Shown: piece after piece, positions 15,695-28,700 of the stretch | Layout: each line of letters starts with the position of its first letter | Numbering within the stretch: position 1 is the stretch's first letter | Origin: Hydractinia symbiolongicarpus | Lineage: Eukaryota; Cnidaria; Hydrozoa; Anthoathecata; Hydractiniidae | Assembly (NCBI RefSeq): GCF_029227915.1 | Contig: NC_079887.1 | Location: forward strand, 21,139,650 to 21,203,649 | Direction of reading: 5' to 3' | Length of the DNA: 64,000 nucleotides | Made by a program: the position numbers and the translations under genes | The notes under the pieces: model-generated | The model's database searches: none | Told to the model about the DNA's origin: nothing | The model's input: the letters and a program-made list of their open reading frames with translations, nothing else

Positions 15695-16142
15695 TTTAGG
15701 CTTAGACAAGTTCCGTGTAGAAGTAAAGAAATTCTAATATTTACTTTTTAATGTCTAAAGAAAAAAATGAATATCATAAATAAACCACCAAATTAGCACC
15801 AAAAAGTAAACTTAAAATTGAAATGCAATGGCTTTACTAATTATAATTAGCATAAAATGACTTTCTTCTTTCTTCTGCAACATATATCTAAGGTTTATTT
15901 CAGTTCACCAACATTGCAAAACTTACCTAATGTTATTCAGTGAAGTTTTTTGCTGAACAATAGCCAATTCATGTTCAGTAATTTGACTCTCACCTAAATC
16001 ACTCCACTTTACCACCCTTAAACCTCTAAATGAATAAAGTGGTTTTTATGGAATAAACTGTGTCCGCTAACCTAACTGCATACACATCACATACATAGGT
16101 AACATAAATGTAATTATTGTGATCCGATATGAGCCAGAAGCT

Positions 16143-16410
16143 TAAAGGGAACCTGAGGCATAAAATAATGTTAGACTTATGTTATAGAGCTTAAAAGTTA
16201 GCTAACAAATCTTTTTAAATTTTTTTAAAAAGCACCTTTTGTTTTCAAGATATTCACATTTAAAGAATTTCAGATTTAATTATGCTGCATGAAATATGTC
16301 ATATTTCAGTAATAGCAAATTTAGACATTTTCTTTCATCAGTAATTTTAGACCTGTTACTTTATCAATGCATAGATATTATAAAGGTTAATTGATTAACA
16401 TAATTTTTTC
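16143..16410 (+). repeat. Dispersed repeat family R1, copy 1
   Basis: Starts TTAAAGGGAACC. It shares a series of long words with 25025-25303 read on the opposite strand, such as AAAGAATTTCAGATTTAATT, CATCAGTAATTT and AATGCATAGATAT, in the same order and spacing. Confidence 0.8.
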
Positions 16411-17309
16411 TGCAAAAATGACACTTGTTTGCTTGTCCAAGGCCTCTTAATTTTGGCTGACAAACTCATAACTTGGGATCTGCATGTCGGTTTGCAATAA
16501 AATTTTGTGAGTAAACATATAGGGCTTATATAAGCTTACATGGTGGTGGACCAACAGTTCACCACATGTTAATTGCGATTCCTGAAGTAAGTACTTATAC
16601 CTTGTTGAGAGGCTTAGCTTTGATTGCATTGGGTATTCAAGTGTCAACAAAGATGGCTACTAGCATCATTAAAGGATATAAGGGCATGAACACTAGGGGC
16701 CCTCAAGGTAACTATAACCAATACTGTTGTAGATCCAGGCCCCTAAGATTGCCTTTCCTACCTATAAAGTGGGAGCAGCTAAAGTCAATTAGTTTCCATC
16801 ATCACATTTTGCCAATATTTTGGTTTGTCCACCCACCCACCCTGTTATTATATATTTTTATTTTTCTTCTATGTACATCAATCACTTCATGTACTGGCAT
16901 CAATGTCCACAACTGTCACCATATTAACTAATCCTACAATCAACCACGACCCTTATGTTAACCTGATAACCGGACTATCATCCGACACATGATGAGTGCA
17001 TACGATACCAATTGATGTAGCCCCAGAGGGTCTTCTACATCGAACTATAACATGCAACGATACTACGAACTACAACACGCAACAATCTACAATGCAAGAT
17101 GAAGGTGCTTTCACCAGTGCTCTTGCCTGAAGGTTTTCTTGGTGATCCAAATTTGGCTACTTGCGATTGACAAGTTTTTTGTCCAGAGGTAGAAGCACTG
17201 TTGACCCGCGCTGGTGGGGATGTCGGGCTTCCTTTGTCAGCCAAATGGAATGAAGATGCGTTTGTTTCACTAACAAATGAGGTGCGTTTCCACTAGATAC
17301 ACCATAGCA

Positions 17310-17470
17310 GGTAGTAGGCAATTTCCAAGCGAGTTGCTGAGGTGTAGGCAATTTCCAAGTGAGTCGCTCAGATGTAGGCAATTTCCAAGTGAGTTGTTGA
17401 GGTGTAGGCGATTTCCAAGTGAGTCGCTCAGATATAGGCAATTTCCAAGCAAGTTGCTAAGAAGTAGCAA
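17310..17470. repeat. 30-bp minisatellite
   Basis: Five to six units of TAGGCAATTTCCAAGTGAGT plus a 10-base variable part alternating between two types. It runs on to about 17600 as degenerate GTTTCCACGAGATACG words. Period 30 leaves frames open on both strands, so the ORFs here are artefacts. Confidence 0.88.
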
Positions 17471-18101
17471 TTTCTACGATATTTGCTGAGTGTAAGCGTT
17501 TTCACGAGATAGCCAGGTGTTTCCACGAGATACACCCCAGGTGAGTTAGCGTTTCCATGAGATACGCAGACGTTTCCACGAGATACGTTTTACGAAGGGT
17601 AAGGATGGAAACACACGCATCTGGTTTGGGCCTCCCCGATACCCCCCCCTTTCCCCAAACTCAAGTGTAGTTATGACATGAAACAAGAGAAATATACTTC
17701 TAACATTAGCTGTCATTGTTGTTGTTTGCTTTCGTGTTGTTGCGTCAGAACCATAGCAATTAACCACAAAATTTGATTGCAAACCAAGTTGCAGATCCCG
17801 AGTTATGAGTTCGTGTTAGGGAGGGGTAGTTGTCAAAAATCAACTCTGACTTGCTATGGTGAATATGACAGGATTTTAAAACAATGTTTAAACAACGTTT
17901 AATACCATGAACTTTTTCTTCTTCGTGATACCACATTTTATAGTGCCCTAGAAATATTAACAAACTACGTAAACTATATTTTGCTAATTCTCAGCCTTTT
18001 TCATTATTATATTTTTATTTAAAAGTAACTCTGTGTTTGTGTCTCATCAATTCAAAAGGACATCATGTTCTTAAGTAAGATTATATTTATTTTATGTTTT
18101 A

Positions 18102-18610
18102 AGGCTGCTATCAAAAATATGTTTTGTTCGCGTCCTCAGACCGACTCACTTTTGGTGACAAAAACCCAGGCCCGATCCAAATGCAATAAGGTCACAAAAT
18201 TTGGGTTACCCCAACTCTAAAATAGCGTCAACGACTTCATACTTTTCCAAAAAAATATATTTTCAGGATTTACTTACAGTCATTGTACAGAAGATAAAAT
18301 TTGCTTCACAAGAATTCAGTGGTGCAGCAATTTCATGCTGCCATGTTTTAGTAATTAAGATAATTTTACGTGACTGACATTAATAGTGTGATACAGGTCC
18401 GATCTCGTCCCCAACAATATCGAAAAAATGTATTCCTTTAGGGTACTCCCTGTGCTGCTGACAGTGGCGCTATACTGTTTTTTGGCCCTGGGAACAAATT
18501 TACTAGCTCCGATGTAAAAAACCTCAGGAAAAAATACACCCGACTGACCGATCAACTCATTTTTGCAGGGTCTTTAGGACGCGAACATAACATATTTTTG
18601 ATGGTGGCCT
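18102..18610. mobile_element. TIR element (MITE), about 509 bp
   Basis: The left end AGGCTGCTATCAAAAATATG (continuing TTTTGTTCGCGTCCT) is matched by the inverted right end, which reads AGGCCACCATCAAAAATATG on the minus strand and continues TTATGTTCGCGTCCT. That makes arms of about 35 bases with few mismatches. No transposase is inside and no convincing target-site duplication is visible. The superfamily is unassigned. Confidence 0.75.
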
Positions 18611-18732
18611 ACGCATAGTAAATAATTAGTTTTTGTGACTATATTCTTGTGCACAACCAGAAAGCCTTATATAATGGTTGTTTTTGTGTATATAGTTTTT
18701 ATTCCACCTGTACATTATAAAAAAGAAAATAT

Positions 18733-18733
18733 A

Positions 18734-18776
<43 letters not shown>
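18733..18776. repeat. (ACTT)n microsatellite
   Basis: Ten to eleven uninterrupted tetranucleotide units. Confidence 0.97.
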
Positions 18777-19707
18777 ATTTATGGAGTCGTGTCAGTCCAA
18801 GAGATTAGCTATGATAAAAAGATTTTTGAGCACATTAAATATGCATGTTGACAGAAGAAGACTATTTTTTACTGTCAACCTACTTGTGTTTATCTAATAT
18901 TAAAGGCACATAGTCAAAACAGAAAGCAACAGAAAACAATTTTATCAGACGATGCAAAAGATATTTGCGGATAAAGTTAAATATTACTTCAACCTACAAA
19001 CGCTCGCAGCGGTTACCGCCATTATGGAAAACGTATTTTGGTCGTATTGCGTATCGTGTTGCTTGCATGCAGAAAATAGTCGCATATCATGTACGCAATA
19101 CTAGACACGACATGATAATCAAAGAGCTAAACATGGTTAATTTAACGTAAAATAAGAAATAAAATATTAATTTCTTTGGGTGCCACTACTTTTTCGATCA
19201 AGATTATCTTTCTGTTCTTCCATTCATACATACATCTTTTTTGCGGGAATTTCTTAGAAAATGACGTAAACTAAAGTCAAGGTTTACCGTGCTTACAAAC
19301 TGTTTTGAGAAAATATATTTTCTTTTTGAAATCTAGAAACTTTACTCTTATTATTTGCAAGAAAATATTTAAGTAAATTTACATGAAAATAGACATTTAT
19401 TGAGTGATAGCATATTTGATGAAAAGAAATATGTTTTCAATAATCAAGTATTGAATTGCGTATTATGTTTTTGGAAGCTTACACATTCTCCTAACATTGA
19501 TGTTCGCGCTCTCCAGGGGCAAAGTTGTCGTGCGGGAAATGTTCAACAATCGCGAAGTAACTAAAATGGCTGCTGCAAAAAATATTTTTCTTCCATAGTA
19601 TGATCAAATTGCAGCTAGCTAGCTAGTAAACAATATTCTTAGCTTTTAACTTGGTCATATTATGATAATTTAATAAGAAAGGTTGTGGTTAGAATAAACT
19701 GTATCAA

Positions 19708-22700
19708 ATGGTGGAGAAAGGTTCAGGCAATCAAAGCAGAATGAACAATAACTCTAAAAGAAGAGGAGGAAGAGGGTCAAATTCCTCAAACAGGTTAGTT
19801 TACGAAAATTTAACTAGTAACAGATCCTTATACTGTAAGTATTTTTCATACTGTGGTGCGCATATTTACATAAAGAAAGAAGGTCTAGCTGGCTAGCATT
19901 ATAGATGACTTGCCAATGTATTCCTGCGGCTGGAATGTTCTCCTTTGTTGTTTTCTGATAACGGTAAAAGTGGACTTTTCACGGTCAAACCTTCATAGTA
20001 AAATTCTTAATTAAACAGAATTTACAAGTGAAAGGGCGTTAAAATGTCCCAAAATGGCAAAGATTAAGCAATATCTAAAACATATCTAAAAAATTGACTA
20101 ACAAAAAGAAGAATTCCTTGAAAAATCCAGGCTGGTATTAATGAAAGTTTTACCATAAAAACATTATGATTACGGCATTTGTCTATCATTTCATAATGGC
20201 TGCTTAATCTGAATACTGACCCGTGATTGGTTCAAGCAGTATTATGACGCGAACCCAACCGCAAGAATTACAAAAGTTAAAAATTGTGTGTTTTTTGCAT
20301 ATAGCATTTCTATAAGTAAACAATATAAATAACAGACCACAGTAATCAAAGAAATCCATTCAAGAAAAGAAACTTAAATTAGGGAATTTTATTTAAGAAG
20401 AATCAAAGAATATTCTCTTGGTCAGAATGTCACGTCAAGTAACTTTTGGTTGAGAGAAAACACAGACGTTTCTCGGACAAATTCTCACAAAAGAAGCTTT
20501 GATTAAACAAGAACTACTTTTATCTGAATTAAAGTAAAGCTGAATTAGCAAAAACTCACCTAAAACTACATAATTGACATTTTGAAGTTAGAAAGCAAAG
20601 ATTCTATGAAAAATTCATCCCCTATTTATGAGGAGGTAACTGCGTGAACAACCTTAAATGATAATGGTTGCCCTGTAATACATTGGCATTGCCTACCCAA
20701 TTTCCTTCACAAATTCCCTAACTTCTGCCAGGATTTGAACCTGGATCTCTAATGAAAATTCTCCACTATAATAACTATACTTTTCGCTATAATAATACAG
20801 AGCTTCTGTCTGTCTGTCTGTCTGTCTGTGACTTATAGTGGATTATATTCTTCAAAATTTTCTTTGATTAAGTCTATAAAACATCACCTATAAATTTTTT
20901 CTGTAATTTACCAAAATTCGATGTTAAAATAATAATATTGACGTCAAAGGAAAGTTAATTATGATTTGTGAATGAAGCCATTATAGTGCACTTAAAACTT
21001 TAAGGCTAAATAACTTCGAAACGAGGTGGTGACGTCAATGATTTTTCACTGCGTGGGTAACTAGGGTTCACCTAGGACCAATTGGGTAATTTTCCCAAAC
21101 CTGGGTCCCCAAATCCGTTTCGGAATGGGCAGGTTGATAACGTCATCAAAAAAGTTTAAACCCTTATATCTCTGCAACCATTTGTCAAGATACATGATGT
21201 TATACATTTCATCACCATTTTAAGATCTATACAATGAAGGCAACATGTATACAAATTTCCTAAAAAAAATTGCTTTTGACAAGTAATTGCTGACGTCAGC
21301 AAAATTTTTAAGCCCTTATATTTCATTTACCAATCATTAAAACCACACGATCATATACATCTTTTTTGACCACCAGTGTAACCTCTACACAATGGAGGAA
21401 ATATGAAGAAGAGTTTTTTCATTTTATATATCTACATTATAATACCCGTATACGTCTGTCCGTCCGTCCGTCTGTCTGTCACGCAAAATGGTAGCTTAGC
21501 TGCGCAGGTAGCGAGATGCACGCAATGCAGCATAAAAAGGATGGGCAAACCCATGGCAGGCCATTTCGTAAGATTTCAGGCAGGCATCGTCGATTACAAC
21601 TACTTCAACTAATTACTACTACTAATTTATTTCATAAATCAGGTTTACATAAACGTCAGCATTAGCTGCTGTGGACACTCACAAAATAAAATTTAATAAA
21701 TAAACAAAAATTAAAGACCTTGATGGAAGGAAATTAAGTAGTTTATATAAAAGTTATGAATAATAAGGAAATAAAAAAGAGGTAAATGTACAGTACTGTG
21801 AAAAGGTTTGTTAACATCGTGTTCGTGTAACGAGCATGGTGCACACAAATCACAATAAAATCGTGGTCTTTATGTATAAAAAACATTCTATCATGGCCAC
21901 CACGCAAATATTATTATCTCCACGAAGGATCGTGTGTCCCACGATCATTTTCGCGAGCTCCACGATTTTTATAGCCAGTATAATTTAATTTTTTTCTTTT
22001 CAAAAACGTCTTTCATTAAAGTTAATTTGTTTGTTTCAGGTTTTATCAAGTTAAAAAAGCACATTCGTAGTTTTTGCATGGTGTATACTTTTTCGTCATG
22101 GACGCGATCGTATTTTTACGAAATTTCATTTGTCTAGAAAAGTTAAATTTGTCTGGGCCGATAGAAATGCTTTTTTAGATTGCATTTTAAACGTTTAAAA
22201 ACGAAAAGCTGCAATAGAAATGTTTTTTAAGATCGCATTTTAAAAGTTTATAAACGTAAAGCGCTGATAGAAATGTTTTTTAGATCGCATTTCAAAAGTT
22301 TATAGACAAAAGGTGGCGATAGAAATGTTTTTTTACATCGCATTTTGATTCACGAACGATTAAAATCTGTTATGTAGCTAGCTTTATGACAACGAGTTAA
22401 AACAAATGTTATTTTATTTTTTTGCCGTCAATTTTTGATTTAATTGATAAGCTAATCAGTCTTTGTTGTTTTACAATAGAAGTTATCTATTGTGGATACC
22501 GCGGTGTAATGTTTAATCTTTGTTCGTGTAGTCCACAAAACATGATTGTGAGGTCCACAATTGTTAAAAAATACGCATCATTGGCTATCGTGGTTCGTGC
22601 GTAATATGAAATAAACATGAACCACAATGTTAACAAACCTTTTCACAGTACTGTATACAATAAAATCTTGAGAAGACAAGAAAAAATCATGATGACTTCC

Positions 22701-25700
22701 TTGCCTCTTTAAAGAACTAGCCAAATAATAAAATGGCTGTGCAACAAGACACCTACAAATAACTTCCCAGAAAACTACAGAATTACAGATTAAAGAAAGT
22801 GGATTTCAATCAGTTTTTCTTTAAATAACTCACATTTCAAGTTTAAACTGATTTCGACTGGAAATATGTGTGCTTGGTTTTTTAAAATTATTTGATATGC
22901 ATACGTCCATTTCTCCATAATATATGGAATGCATAAGGCAAAGTAGTCTCCTTTTAAATATGTATGATAATGGGTACCAATTTACTTGCTCTATTTGTGA
23001 TCAAAATATATGGCTGGAAGGTGGTACATAACTCTTGCTGCTTTTGCATGAATTTTCTGCAGATTACTAAACTTATAAAAGGAACAGTTACCCCATACAG
23101 AAATACCATAACAAACACTCGATATGATTGCCATAAATGATTCAAAAACCAAAACGGGATAGTAGAAATCTAAAAATATTACTGTAGTTCATTTTAAAAC
23201 CATTTAAATAGGATAATCGTACAAGGCAAAACATCACTAGGGATCGTCCAAAGTCTCAAAGTTGGTTTCGAAGCTATGCATATCCAATTTTTCCAGTCCA
23301 TTCAAAGAAATAATCCTTCTCCTAAAAATTATAAGAATTCTGGTTAAGTGAGAAAGAAATTTCAAAATAGTTTGACGTAATAAATTTATCACGTTTTTAA
23401 TTGATTTGATAAAACGACTTGTTTAGAATTCATTTTGAACTTTGTTTTAAAATTATTTCTACAATCTGGGCGAAATATATGGAACTTTGACGGAAATCCT
23501 CTTCTTGGCCACCTTCCCCTGTGAAATCTGGCCCTGTTTTTCAAAAAATTTGCTATTGGGTTATGTGAGTAAACCAAGTCAAAATAAAGTGTGGAATAAA
23601 TTACGATTGATGTACACAAAATTTATGTTCACCATTTTTGTTTTTGTAAAAGATTCCGTTCTGATGTGCTCAGAAAATGACTTTCTGTGCCTTAGACTCT
23701 GGAGGTGTTAAATTTACTTAACATTACTATTGTGTTTGGTAAGTTTTAGAAACAGTGTGAATGTAAAAGCTTCAAACTTTTTTGTTTTTGTTACTATTGG
23801 ACTAGAAATGGATATGTAAGTATACATGTCGATCAGAAGGCCGAAAATAGTGTTATTGAAAAAACTTGGAGGGCAAATTAACAAAGAGCATCTGTAGAGC
23901 AGAGTACATATGGCATGTTTTTTTCTTTTGATTCTCCAGTGTATCTAATTTATTGTATAGTACTGGAAAAAGGTTGTTTAACATATCGAGCGCGCAACTT
24001 GATACACGATGTACCGCGTTTATAATAATAAGAAACAATTAAAATAAATTGTCGCGATCTATCAAGAATGTAGTATCGTGACAAAATCTGTCTCGATGTG
24101 TCGCGATGGTAGATGAGAATGAGAATAAAGAGAAAGTTTTTTAATGAGAATAGAGAGAAAGTTTTTTTTATTTCAAACACATCTCTGCTTTATCTTTTTT
24201 TTATTTTTAATATATAGGTGTATAAAATTCGATCTCTAACGAAGCTTTTTTTGTCGCTGCTTCTCGTTCTTAAACTTTTAAAATGCGATCTAAATAACTT
24301 TTCTATTGCCGTTCTTTGTTCTTAAATTTTTACAATGTGATCTATCAAAGCTTTTCTATCGCCGTTCTTCGTTCTTAAACTTTTAAAACACAATCTAAAA
24401 CAGCATTTCTATCGCCGCTTTTTGTTCTTAAACTTTTAAACTTCAATCAAAAAAACATTTCTATCGCTGCTTTTTGTTTATAAACTTTTAAATTGCGATC
24501 TAAGAAAACTTTTCTATAAAAATATAACACGAAGGAAGTATAATTATATTTAAACATCCGCGATCATTGTTGAATACACTCTTATTTTTAAAATAGTTCT
24601 ATTATGCAAAAGTGTTAATGGCCTCAATAGCTTCAAGAATGACATCGAGACAGATGCATCACAAAGCCCTCTCGATACAATTTGAAAGTAAAAAAACGTC
24701 TATCACGGATCAAGAATACAGTCGCGATACGCGAAGCGCGATGTTAAACAACCTTTTTCCAGTACTGTAATAGGGGTTTGTTATTATTTGAATTATTAAA
24801 AAGATAAAAATAGATTAAATTGGCACACTCCACCACATTACAAATTTGCATGTTGTTTAGGTCGCCTATTTTGTAAATTATACAAGTCAGCATTAGTTAA
24901 GTAGGTGTAATGATAGATCCTTCATTCAAAGCCAATATTATTGGAAAGCATTCAATGCTGCCAGTAACACAGGAATATCACAAAAAGTGCATGAAGATTG
25001 ATTACCCAAAAAATGTTGTTGAAAATGTAATGATTTTTTTTTAAATATATCTATGCATTAATAAAGTTTGAATGCACATCCCTTATAGGTCTCAAATTAC
25101 TGATGACAGAAAATGTCAAAATTTGCTTCTGCTTAAATATGACATCATAATTTACGCAACATAATTAAATCTGAAATTCTTTAACCCTGTATATCTTAAG
25201 AACAAAATGTGCTTTTTAAAAAAAATTGATTGAGCTGAAAAAGACTTGTTAACCAACTTTTTTTAGCTCAAACATAAATTTAAATTTTGGGTTCCCTTTA
25301 AACCTTAGAAAACTACTTAGAAAAACTTTTAAAAAATTTGTTGTGCTATGAATGATTGTTCTTAATTTCATTAAAAAGAGTACAATTAAAACGAATTAAA
25401 CAACAACGATAACAATCTCCTCTCACTTTTCTTGCACATTAATATATGTCTTAAGACAATTAGACCCTGCATTTTAAAACTATCACAGTAAATTAAGATT
25501 AGCATACAATACAATTCCTAGCTAATCAAAAGCCTATATTTTTTAACATTAGAGGTTCTTTTAAGGAAAATTGCAGAAAATTTTATCTACGTTGCCTGTT
25601 GCAGACCAACAAGCCAGTTAAGCGTTATTAATTAGATAATTTAACAATAAAAACCTCCAAAGCATGTCAAGTTAAACGAGGTATAAAGTTACCTTGATTG

Positions 25701-28700
25701 ATGTAGTTAGCAAAGCAAAGCAGTGAAAACAAAAAGGCTTTATATACATTTTTGTGAGCAAACCTCTTGGTATTATCATGTTATAAAAGCTTCAAATTAA
25801 TTTAGTTTATATAGTGTAGATTTTTATTCACAAAAGTTTGAAATGTAGTTATTAAATTCTAATGTAAACTCTCATGTTTTATTTACCTGATGACCAGATA
25901 AATGACATGTAACCTTCACAATTGATTGTATGTTTTTAGAATCAAGTACAGTTTTAAAACTACTTGAAATTTGAGATTATGTGTTGCAACAATATTGTCT
26001 TTACTGTATCTAAGCAACAAATTATATTATTAATATTAATAGACAATAGATAATCTTTTATGAGCTGTGGAGGTTTTAAAGTGTGACACGATGCAAGTGC
26101 ATTGCAAATAAAAACATTTATGATATGGTTGTAGCCCTGCTGTTTGCTTCAAGGTTTGTGGTTGCTTGAATTTATTTTGGTAACTTCATTCATGGTAGAA
26201 ATGGGTAAATTAGATTAACAAATAAATTTGGATGACAACAGTTTGTAAAAAAGTGTATATGACAGATTTCTTATCCACCATGCAAAGATGCTTTAGTTTT
26301 TGCTCATGTTAAGTTACATTTCATATAAAATTGTTATGATTCTTGTAATAGTTAAACTGCAAGGGGTATATTGATATTTGTATTTGCAAAATGCACATAA
26401 ATAAATATGTGACTGCATTGTTGTTGCTTTTTTTTCCATAAATTGGTTTAATTTAAACTAGCTATATTTTGTAGACCTTGCAACTTACCCTATTTTTTTC
26501 TACACGTAATAAAGGCAGGTGGTTATGGGTTTGTTTTATGTGTTTGTTATCTTAACTTGATTGCCAATTGAAAGCTAGGATTAGTCTGTAAGTGATAGCT
26601 AGCTAATTTGAAAGTTTATTCATCATCATTTTTTGCTTCAAACACAGGTTGCAATGGATATGTGGTTATTTTGCAAATAAAATAAGTTTTTTTCCTCCTG
26701 TTTTCTGTTTTTTTTTTTACTTGTATTACCCATGTTTGTTAAGGACCAAACTCAGCCTCTGTCGCAAAACTGAGCAATACCTAGTGGTTTTTCCAACTTG
26801 TTAGATGTAATGTGCACTGTAGTGTGTTAGTCGTCTAGCTACAGACTCCATATTTAGTTTTTCAGTTAACTTATTGGAAATGTAGATTTTTATTTCTCTT
26901 GTTTTGCTATGTAACTTGTAACCATGGTTTAAGTAGCGTTGTTGTATAAAGAAATAAGTATCAATATCTATTAAAAGAGAAATAATTAGCTTTTTTTTTT
27001 TTAGACATTTACGAACAAAAGGAACGCCTTTTAATGCTGGCGGTTCGAGTTCTCTCAATTGGCGTAATGAATATAGCAAGGTGAGTGCTTTACTGGTGAT
27101 CTAATTCCAAATGTATGGGAATACAGGGTCTGTTAAAGTTGGCTAGAATTTGTGATTTGTCTCGAAATTTAAATTTTTGAAGAACGTGTCTGGAAAGTGT
27201 CGAGAAGTTACATGTTTTGATATAAATCTAAATAACATTCTCTTTCTGTGATTTCCATTCATTAGAACCAAGAGTAAACCTGATATTTCTGTTGTATACA
27301 GGGAATTCCATGAGACGCGTGCGATCGCACGCGCACGCGCCCACACACGTGCAACAGCTATTCAGGCGTGCGATTCATCGCACGCGCTAATTACGCTCTT
27401 TACTCTCGTAAAAAAAAAATTAACGAAGGAATTATAAAAGTTGATTTTCTACAGCGTAGTTAATGTCGCCGTTTAAGGCTATGCTTTAAGTATTTAACTA
27501 TTAAAAACTGTATTCCAAAAATCAATCGTTTTACATCGACAGCTTCAACTGTATCATTAAAAACAATTAATAACCACTTGTGGTTAAATTAAATTTTTTT
27601 AAAAACGTTAATTAAACGCAGTGTTTTTTTCCCGTGTTTAAATTAAATGTGTTTTTTTCTGCCTGTGTGAAATTAAATGTATGTTGAACATTTTATTTTA
27701 AAATTCCTAACTGTATAAAAGAACATAACATACTTGTTTCACTTTTAAAAATCTAAATAACAACTTTAAATTTAAAAACAACTTTAAACTATTCCAAACA
27801 AGCTGTCTCCCAAAATCTAACAAACAAAACTTGAAACCTCAATAAATAAAAAATGACTCCCATTTTTACCATTTTTATAGATAATAGATAACCCACGGAG
27901 AAAATATAACCCTGGGAACAAGGTTGGGGATAAATAGCACTACAAACAAAATGGCAGACCATTGCAGTAAGTGCAACGTGTGGCACGTGTCAGCGTCTCT
28001 TCGTCCACTGTTTAAATTTAATTATATGTTATTTACCTATTATAAATTACTTCCTACAACGAACTAAGGTGTTTTGTTAATATATTTAGCACTTTTACAC
28101 CACTTAACACTCACGGGACTGATAAGAGTGAAATAAACCAGGAAAAAAATCGAAAAAACGCACGCGCAAATTTTCTAAAATAGATTTACGCGTGCGATGT
28201 GTAGCACGCGTGTTGTTTTCTTCGTGGAATTCCCTGGTATATGATTTGTGCGTTATCTGTGTTTTACTGTGTTAACAAAACATTAAAGTTATCTGAGTGA
28301 ACATACAATAGGCCATTGTATAGAAATTTAGGTACGTACGCCATGAGTCACATTGCTCAATGATTTCACACGTGCAGTGTGCATGCGTTTTAAAACAATT
28401 AAACTTGCCAGAGGTAAAAGTTAAAACAAAATATCTTTTTCCCCAGTACACCGCTGACGGGTTATTGTTTTGAGGTGAGGAACATTTAAAGAGCGAGTTC
28501 CATCAAAATTCAAAGCCTGGAATTTAAACCCATGTATAAAAAATTGTAAGTGAAATGAGTAGTTCAACTTTGTAAGTACTTGTGGAACAAACAATATTAC
28601 AGGAAGTAAAACGGCTAACTATATTTGACATTGATCATGAAAATCATTACTTAAAATAATGTTCCGTTATTGTCAAAAAATTTTTTTTACTTATTTTAGT

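Larger units (their letters stand above)
15710..18100. other. Repeat-bearing intergenic stretch
   Basis: Between SNRPD3 and ataxin-2. It holds one copy of a dispersed repeat (16143-16410) and a 30-bp minisatellite (about 17310-17470). The longest open frame (16566-16931) has no recognisable features. I see no gene here. Confidence 0.55.

Noticed and set aside
15694-15709. Longer SmD3 N-terminus starting upstream
   Set aside because: The upstream start would be TTG; the ATG at 15694 matches the family N-terminus.
16566-16931. 121-codon plus-strand frame between SNRPD3 and ataxin-2
   Set aside because: No domain, hydrophobic low-complexity tail, no supporting splice sites.
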